Made by a program: the position numbers and the translations under genes | Assembly (NCBI GenBank): GCA_942490705.1 | Contig: CALNXY010000004.1 | Location: 211,092-275,091, forward strand | Length of the DNA: 64,000 nt | Direction of reading: 5' to 3' | From: JAGRCP01 sp942490705 | GTDB lineage: Bacteria; Chloroflexota; Anaerolineae; Caldilineales; Caldilineaceae | Part shown: positions 58,377 to 64,000 of the stretch, piece after piece | How the letters are laid out: every line of letters starts with the position of its first letter | Numbering within the stretch: position 1 is the first letter of the stretch | The notes under the pieces: generated by a model | Database searches by the model: none | Told to the model about the DNA's origin: nothing | Seen by the model: only the letters and a program-made list of their open reading frames with translations

Positions 58377-59459
58377 ATGGACGCAAGAATCGTTGTACTG
58401 GCCGGGGATGGAATTGGCCCCGAGGTGACGGCGGAAGCCGCCAAAGTGCTGGATGCGGTGGCCGGGAAGTTCGGCCACACGTTTACCTACGATCAACAAC
58501 TCATGGGCGGCTGCGCCATTGACGCAACCGGCTCGAGCCTGCCGGAAGAGACCATTGTCGCCTGCCAGCAGGCCGATGCGGTCCTCCTCGGCGCGGTCGG
58601 CGGCCCGAAGTGGGACAATCCAAATGCACCGGATCGACCGGAGCGGGGGCTGCTTGCGCTGCGCAAGGCGCTCAATCTCTTCGCCAATCTGCGCCCGGTG
58701 ACGCTCCATCCGCAATTGATCAGCGCCAGCGCGCTCAAGCCAGAGGTGCTGGAAGGCGTTGACCTACTGGTGATCCGCGAACTGACGGGCGGTCTCTATT
58801 TTGGACCGCGCCAGGAAGCGGGTGAAGCCGGTTTTGAGGTCTACGACACCATGCTCTACACGCGGCCGGAGATTGAGCGCGTCGTTCGTCTGGCCGCAGA
58901 CGCCGCCATGCTGCGCTCCAAGCGGCTGACCAGCGTGGACAAGGCCAACGTGCTTGCGTCCGGCCGGCTGTGGCGGCGCGTGGCAACAGCCGTGTTGGCC
59001 GACTATCCGGAATTAGAGACAGAAGACGTGCTGGTTGACGCCATGGCCATGCACCTGATTCGTCGGCCGGCCGACTTTGATGTGATCGTCAGCAACAATA
59101 TGTTTGGCGACATCCTCACCGACGAAGCGTCCATGTTGGCCGGTTCCATGGGCATGCTGCCTTCCGCCAGCCTGGGCGACCTGCTCAACAACCATGAACT
59201 GCCGCTCGGTCTCTATGAGCCGATCCACGGCAGCGCACCGGACATCGCCGGCCAAGGCGTCGCCAATCCGCTGGCGATCATCCTCAGCGCGGCCATGCTT
59301 CTCCGTCACAGCTTGGGGCTTGAAGTGGAAGCTGCGGCCATTGAAGGGGCAGTCAGTGACGTACTCGACGAAGGCGTGCGCACCCGAGACATCGCTGACA
59401 CAGGGACCGAGGTTGTCTCGACTCAGATCATGGGTGATTTGGTTGCTGCCAGGATCTAA
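58377..59459 (+). CDS. leuB: 3-isopropylmalate dehydrogenase
   Basis: 360 residues from ATG 58377; upstream in-frame codons run through the 102-bp element and are not conserved-looking. It oxidises and decarboxylates 3-isopropylmalate to 2-oxoisocaproate with NAD+. Signatures: VVLAGDGIGPEVTAEA, LLGAVGGPKWDNP, LLALRKALNLFANLRPV (substrate-binding Arg/Leu loop), VIRELTGGLYFG, SVDKANVLASGRLWRR, VSNNMFGDILTDEASML and YEPIHGSAPDIAGQGVANPL. Only a weak GGGAA precedes the start. Confidence 0.97.
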   Translation: MDARIVVLAGDGIGPEVTAEAAKVLDAVAGKFGHTFTYDQQLMGGCAIDATGSSLPEETIVACQQADAVLLGAVGGPKWDNPNAPDRPERGLLALRKALNLFANLRPVTLHPQLISASALKPEVLEGVDLLVIRELTGGLYFGPRQEAGEAGFEVYDTMLYTRPEIERVVRLAADAAMLRSKRLTSVDKANVLASGRLWRRVATAVLADYPELETEDVLVDAMAMHLIRRPADFDVIVSNNMFGDILTDEASMLAGSMGMLPSASLGDLLNNHELPLGLYEPIHGSAPDIAGQGVANPLAIILSAAMLLRHSLGLEVEAAAIEGAVSDVLDEGVRTRDIADTGTEVVSTQIMGDLVAARI

Positions 59460-59597
59460 TGTGAACAATGACGGCCGACTCGCCAGGTTCGTGCCGTGCC
59501 GGAGGCTTTATTCTGACGTGATGGTCGCATCGCATGACGAGCAGTTTCCGACACCGTATTTGGGCATCGAGCGGGCAAGCCACTTAGGCGGGGAATT

Positions 59598-62354
59598 ATG
59601 AACGAAGAGCAAAAGCAGCGTCTCAGCAATACCATCCGCATGCTCGGCAACCTGTTGGGTGAAACGATCATCGAGCAGGAAGGGCAGGCGGTTTTTGAGA
59701 TCGAGGAGGAGATCCGGCAGGCAGCCAAAGGGCGTCGCGCCGGCGACCCGGAAGCAAGTAAGGCGCTCCAAGAGGGCATTCCGCAACTGGTGCAAGATTT
59801 GCCCACCACGTTGGCGGTACTCAAGGCCTTTACGACCTATTTCCAGCTCGTCAATCTGGCCGAGGAAGACCAGCGTGTTGAGGTACTGCGCGAGCGCGTG
59901 CGTACGGCACAGGAGGAGGGGCGCCCCATGAGCGAGACCATTGCGCATGCGGTTGCGCGCCTAAAGGATGAAGGCTTGTCGCCGGATGACATGGCTGAAA
60001 TTCTCGCTGGGCTCTTCATTGCGCCTGTAATCACGGCTCATCCGACGGAGACCAAGCGGCGGACAACCCTGCTCCAGCTCAAGCGCATTGCCAATCTACT
60101 CGATGAACTGGCCCAGAGCAATCCGCTCCCCTCGGAAGAGGAGGAGATTCTGCGTGAGCTGCAGGAGAACATCGTGCTGCTCTGGCAAAGTGATGAGACG
60201 CGTGAGCACCGGCCAACCGTCCTGGATGAAGTTCGCAATGGCCTCTATTTTGTGGAACAGACGCTCTTCGAGCTGGTGCCCCAAATCTATAGCGAGCTTG
60301 AGCGGGCACTGGCGGAGTTTTACCCCGACGAATCGTTTGACGTCCCAAATTTCTTGCGCTACGGCTCCTGGGTTGGCGGTGATCGCGACGGCAACCCCTT
60401 CGTCACGCTCGACGTGACGGAAGAGACCTTGCGCACCCATAAGGAATTCATCCTGCGCCTCTACAACATCGAAGTCGACAAGCTCTACAATCTGCTCAGT
60501 CCATCCATCCGGCGGGTAGATGTCGACCAGGCGCTGCTCGATTCGATCGAGGAAGATTACAAGCTGGTTCCAGAGGATGAGTTGGAGGTTCTCGACCGCT
60601 TTCGCTACGAGCCCTACCGCCAGAAGCTGATCCTCATGTTCCGGCGACTGCGCGCCACGCGCGCTGAAAACGAACAGCCCTGGTATGACAAGGCCCACAA
60701 CCAGCGCGCCTATCGCAACGTTGACGAGTTTCTACGCGACTTGAGGCTGATTGACGCCAGCCTGCGTAACAATAAGGGCGAGCGACTGGCAGAAGGACGA
60801 CTCTCGCACCTGATTCGCTGCGTGGAGACCTTTGGCTTCCACCTGGCAACGCTCGATGTTCGCCAACATGCCAGCCGCCACCGGTCGGCCATGGCGGAGG
60901 TAATGGCCCGCTACAAGATCTTTTCCGACTATGAGGCATTGGCCGAGGACGATAAGGTCGCTCTCTTGGCGCGTGAGATTCTCAGCGAGCGCCCCCTGAC
61001 GGCTCAGCTGCACTTCAGCCCCGATACGAATCAGACAATCGATCTTTTCCGCCTGATCCGCAAGGCCCGGGAAGAGGTTGACAAGGAAGCGATCACGACC
61101 TACATCATCAGCATGACGACCTCGGTCAGCAACCTGCTGGAGGTGCTGCTCTTTGCCAAGGATGCGGGACTCTTTGGCAAGATCGACATCGCGCCCCTGT
61201 TTGAAACGGTTTCTGACCTGCGCGATGCGCCGACCATTATGGCGCAACTCTTCGAAAACGCGGCCTATCAGAAGCATCTTAAGGCGCGCGGTGATCAGCA
61301 GCAGATCATGATCGGCTACAGTGATTCCAACAAGGATGGCGGTTATTTTCAGGCCAACTGGCGGCTCTTCCAGGCGCAGCGCGTGCTGGCCCAGACCTGC
61401 GATGAATACGGCAAGCGGCTCACCCTTTTCCATGGCCGTGGAGGCACCCTGGGCCGTGGCGGCGGACCGGCCAATCGGGCGATCCTGGCGCAACCGCCCG
61501 AGTCGGTGCGCGGTCGAATCAAGGTGACGGAGCAGGGCGAAGTCGTGAGCGGGCGTTATTCCAACCCTGCTATCGCGCATCGTCACCTGGAGCAACTGGT
61601 CAATGCCGTGCTGCTTTCCAGCGGCAAACGCCCCCGCTTCGAGCATGAAGCTGAGTGGGCGGAAGTGGTCGACGCCTTGAGCGCTATCTCGTACACGAAG
61701 TATCGCAGTCTGGTCGACCAACCGGAGTTCATCACCTACTTCCATCAGGCTACACCCATCGACCAGATCGGTGCGCTCAATATTGGCTCGCGCCCCGCTC
61801 GCCGTGGTACAACGGCTGGGATCAGTGATCTACGGGCCATTCCCTGGGTCTTTGCGTGGACTCAGTCGCGGGTAAACCTGCCGAGTTGGTATGGCGTGGG
61901 CAGCGCGTTGGAGGAATGGCTGGGCGACGACACCGATGGCACCCGCATGGAAGAATTGCGCACGATCTACACAGAGTGGCCCTTCTTCCGCACAGTGATC
62001 GACAACGTGCAGCTTGGGCTGGCCAAGGCCGATATCGAAATTGCGTTGCTCTACGCCCAATTGACCGACCCCGTGACGCGTGCGGCCATCTTCAACGACA
62101 TCGAGGATGAGTATTACCGGACCGAGCGTATGCTGCTCGCGCTATTGGAGGCGGAGCAATTGCTGGAAAATGATGACTGGCTGCGCCGCAGCATCAAGGT
62201 GCGCAACCCATACGTCGATCCGCTCAATTTCATTCAGGTCGCCCTGCTCGACGTACTGCGCAAGGATCCGGCCCCTGACGACGTGGACGAGATGAATCGT
62301 GGCGTTCTGCTCAGCGTTAACGGCGTTGCCGCCGGCCTGCAGAACACGGGATAA
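59598..62354 (+). CDS. ppc: Phosphoenolpyruvate carboxylase
   Basis: 918 residues. Carboxylates PEP with bicarbonate to oxaloacetate, the anaplerotic partner of the pckA reaction. The catalytic His is in APVITAHPTETKRRT near 146. VGGDRDGNPFVT, LATLDVRQHASRH, MIGYSDSNKDGGYFQANW and the mobile loop FHGRGGTLGRGGGP near 615-628 are present, and the chain ends in the conserved NTG. It follows leuB by 138 bases and may supply oxaloacetate for aspartate-family amino acids. A strong terminator follows 190 bases downstream. Confidence 0.97.
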   Translation: MNEEQKQRLSNTIRMLGNLLGETIIEQEGQAVFEIEEEIRQAAKGRRAGDPEASKALQEGIPQLVQDLPTTLAVLKAFTTYFQLVNLAEEDQRVEVLRERVRTAQEEGRPMSETIAHAVARLKDEGLSPDDMAEILAGLFIAPVITAHPTETKRRTTLLQLKRIANLLDELAQSNPLPSEEEEILRELQENIVLLWQSDETREHRPTVLDEVRNGLYFVEQTLFELVPQIYSELERALAEFYPDESFDVPNFLRYGSWVGGDRDGNPFVTLDVTEETLRTHKEFILRLYNIEVDKLYNLLSPSIRRVDVDQALLDSIEEDYKLVPEDELEVLDRFRYEPYRQKLILMFRRLRATRAENEQPWYDKAHNQRAYRNVDEFLRDLRLIDASLRNNKGERLAEGRLSHLIRCVETFGFHLATLDVRQHASRHRSAMAEVMARYKIFSDYEALAEDDKVALLAREILSERPLTAQLHFSPDTNQTIDLFRLIRKAREEVDKEAITTYIISMTTSVSNLLEVLLFAKDAGLFGKIDIAPLFETVSDLRDAPTIMAQLFENAAYQKHLKARGDQQQIMIGYSDSNKDGGYFQANWRLFQAQRVLAQTCDEYGKRLTLFHGRGGTLGRGGGPANRAILAQPPESVRGRIKVTEQGEVVSGRYSNPAIAHRHLEQLVNAVLLSSGKRPRFEHEAEWAEVVDALSAISYTKYRSLVDQPEFITYFHQATPIDQIGALNIGSRPARRGTTAGISDLRAIPWVFAWTQSRVNLPSWYGVGSALEEWLGDDTDGTRMEELRTIYTEWPFFRTVIDNVQLGLAKADIEIALLYAQLTDPVTRAAIFNDIEDEYYRTERMLLALLEAEQLLENDDWLRRSIKVRNPYVDPLNFIQVALLDVLRKDPAPDDVDEMNRGVLLSVNGVAAGLQNTG

Positions 62355-62544
62355 GGCGAGGCGCACGCAGACCCAGTCGTTCACGATTTGCCATTCCGTT
62401 CATGTCGGGGCGCAAAGCGCCAGGACCGGAGGAATGAGGAATCTCAGCTTCGCATAGTCGAGATTCCCCGTCGCTTCGCTCTTTCAGCATGATAGGTGCT
62501 CTGAAATCGTGACTTGCTGAAACTGGGTTGAGTTGCTAGAGATG

Positions 62545-62590
62545 AAAAGAGCTGCGTCAACCCGCCAACAGGCGAGGGCGCAGCTCTTTT
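62545..62590. terminator. Bidirectional terminator between ppc and the convergent dehydrogenase gene
   Basis: AAAAGAGCTGCG (62545-62556) and CGCAGCTCTTTT (62579-62590) form a perfect 12-bp stem with A- and T-runs on both sides, so it can serve both converging genes. Elsewhere in this 280-base gap is a smaller hairpin, GGAATCTC (62438-62445) / GAGATTCC (62460-62467), REP-like in look, and nothing coding. Confidence 0.88.
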
Positions 62591-62634
62591 GCTGCCGCAG
62601 ATGATGGAGAAACGCTAACCTGAGAGCACCAACG

Positions 62635-63609
62635 CTACTCGTAGACCCCCGGATTGACGCAGGTCGGCAAGCGCTCGCCCTTCAGGCCGGCGATCAGGTT
62701 CTCAGCGGCCATGATTGACATCTTTTCGCGCGTGACCTTGCTGGCGCTGGCGATGTGGGGCACGATGATCAGGTTGTCGAGTTCGAGCAGAGGCGAGTCC
62801 ATGGGAATCGGTTCCGGCGTGGTCACATCCAGGGCGGCTGCGAAGATTTCGCCGTCCTTCAGCGCATCATAGAGCGCATTCATGTCGACTACGGGGCCGC
62901 GCGAGGTGTTGACAAGTACTGCTTCGGACTTCATCTTGGCGAAGGCTTCGGCGTTCATCATGCCCGTCGTCTCCGGCAACAGGGGCGTATGCAGCGACAC
63001 AAAATCCGACTCACGCAGCAGCGTGTCCAGATCGACCGACTCGGCATCCAACTCAGGATTGGGCGACGCCACGGGATCGAAGTAGATCACGCGCATGTCA
63101 AAGCCGGATGCACGCTTTGCCATGGCCTGGCCAATGCGTCCAAAGCCGACGATACCCAGGGTAGAGCCGGCGAAATCGGAGCCGAGCAGCAGGGACGGGC
63201 CCCACGTCTTCCACCTGCCGTCTTTGACATAGCGTTCGCCTTCAACGATGCGGCGCCCGGCAGCCATGAGCAGCGCCCAGGCGAAGTCCGCCGTGGCGTC
63301 GGTGAGAATGCCGGGCGTGTTGCCCACCGGAATGCCGCGCGCGGTGCAGTCGGGCACAACAATGTTGTCGAAGCCCACGGCATGGTTGCTCACCACCTTT
63401 AGCTGGGGCCCGGCCGCTTCGAGCAGCTCGGCGTCGACCTGATCGGTCAGTAGACATAATAATCCGTCGACTCCCTGGACGCGGGCCAGCATTGTCGCGC
63501 GTGAAGGCGGCAGTTCGTCGGTCCACAGATCCACATCACAGAAGTCCTGGACCATTTGGAGCCCCGTTTCCGGGACAATGCGGGTGACAAAGACCTTGGG
63601 TTTGGCCAT
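62635..63609 (-). CDS. D-2-hydroxyacid dehydrogenase (glyoxylate/hydroxypyruvate reductase type)
   Basis: 324 residues. The NAD(P)-binding loop is LGIVGFGRIGQAMAKRA near 150, with HAVGFDNIVVPDC and NTPGILTDATADFAWALLM upstream. The catalytic Arg (NTSRGPVVDM), Glu (TPEPIP) and His (IIVPHIASAS) are all present. These features match glyoxylate/hydroxypyruvate reductases (GhrB/GyaR) and not SerA, as there is no ACT domain. It reduces glyoxylate or hydroxypyruvate in the cytoplasm. Confidence 0.93.
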   Translation of the reverse strand: MAKPKVFVTRIVPETGLQMVQDFCDVDLWTDELPPSRATMLARVQGVDGLLCLLTDQVDAELLEAAGPQLKVVSNHAVGFDNIVVPDCTARGIPVGNTPGILTDATADFAWALLMAAGRRIVEGERYVKDGRWKTWGPSLLLGSDFAGSTLGIVGFGRIGQAMAKRASGFDMRVIYFDPVASPNPELDAESVDLDTLLRESDFVSLHTPLLPETTGMMNAEAFAKMKSEAVLVNTSRGPVVDMNALYDALKDGEIFAAALDVTTPEPIPMDSPLLELDNLIIVPHIASASKVTREKMSIMAAENLIAGLKGERLPTCVNPGVYE

Positions 63610-63769
63610 AGTTCTTCTCTAACTCCTTGACGGTTTGTGGGTCACAACGGCAGCCCACTTCGACATCGAATGATATGACACGGTTGACTCGCTATAGTGG
63701 TTAATGAGCAAGCCCTCGTACGAGTGGATTTGCGCGGAGATGACCATTTCCTTCAGGCCATGCCAAGAT

Positions 63770-63871
63770 ATTGGCTATCCGACCTTCCTGGAAGCTGTAC
63801 TCAGGAAGGCATATCGACGAGAGAGCTTCCAGGAAGGTGCAGGGTACAGTTATTTGTCTGGATTAGCCTTA
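63770..63871 (+). mobile_element. 102-bp palindromic dispersed element, copy B
   Basis: ATTGGCTATCCGACCTTCCT then GGAAGCTGTACTC, a variable centre and GAGAGCTTCCAGGAAGG. The arms ACCTTCCTGGAAGCT (63782-63796) and AGCTTCCAGGAAGGT (63824-63838) are exact complements. It matches copy A at 58194-58295. The surrounding 63610-64000 region, upstream of the dehydrogenase gene, shows no gene that I can support; its promoter is presumably here but not recognisable. Confidence 0.65.
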
Positions 63872-64000
63872 TTTCCTGCTCATCGAGAGACTCGTCTGCA
63901 CTATTGTACTGCCTTGACGGTCGAGTCGCCAGTCTATTTGCTTCGCTGCGCCTTTTCGTTCCATGCAGGCGTTGGCGTAAACGGGCGTGCGTCGAAGATG

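Overview
The window is about 64 kb of roughly 60% GC bacterial chromosome, densely coded on both strands. Gene content is mainly aerobic housekeeping metabolism: Calvin/glycolytic aldolase, ATP-type PEP carboxykinase, PEP carboxylase, pyruvate kinase, branched-chain amino acid and glutamate synthesis, queuosine, and a BolA/CGFS-glutaredoxin pair. Intergenic spaces carry many short palindromic repeats. My inference is a member of Chloroflexota (Anaerolineae/Caldilineae-like). This rests on the overall style of the proteins, not on a marker gene, since no rRNA or tRNA is present.

Layout. 1-2.5 kb: end of a class II aldolase gene, then pckA. 2.5-5.6 kb: a three-domain fusion (APH-type kinase, M23 peptidase, class III aminotransferase). 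5.6-8 kb: glyoxalase II-like and glyoxalase I-like genes, divergently placed, then bolA-grxD. 8.6-14.8 kb: two unusual SF1 helicases, one with a RelE/ParE-like N-terminus, the other in an overlapping operon with a NUDIX hydrolase and an SCP2-like protein. 14.9-36.8 kb: a mixed set including acetyltransferases, a class I glutamine amidotransferase-type hydrolase, penicillin acylase, an SLC13 permease, MarR, a tandem SDR, queA, a HIT protein lacking its catalytic His, a hydantoinase-type amidohydrolase, manA, an AI-2E family transporter, an aldo/keto reductase, pcrA, rsgA and maf.

38.4-62.4 kb is a large amino-acid cluster, all on the + strand: ilvB-ilvN-ilvC-pyk-leuA, a three-gene membrane-protein insert, gltB, leuC-leuD, a nucleotidyltransferase, leuB and ppc. 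It joins valine/leucine synthesis with nitrogen assimilation (GOGAT) and the PEP/pyruvate/oxaloacetate node. It begins with a textbook-like attenuator: a consensus promoter, a 39-residue leader peptide in which 21 residues are Val, Leu or Ile, a candidate antiterminator and an intrinsic terminator. A second small ORF with a perfect Shine-Dalgarno sequence overlaps the start of leuA.

The most promising undescribed items are: (1) the ilv attenuator and leuA upstream ORF; (2) a pair of paralogous signal-peptide plus membrane-anchored proteins flanking a YbjQ/UPF0145 gene (46.1-50.2 kb); (3) the kinase-peptidase-aminotransferase fusion; (4) the RelE-like/helicase fusion; (5) two families of short palindromic mobile-looking elements, an 80-bp one with 9-bp target duplication and a 102-bp one, each in two copies. 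No CRISPR array, prophage, transposase, rRNA or tRNA was seen.
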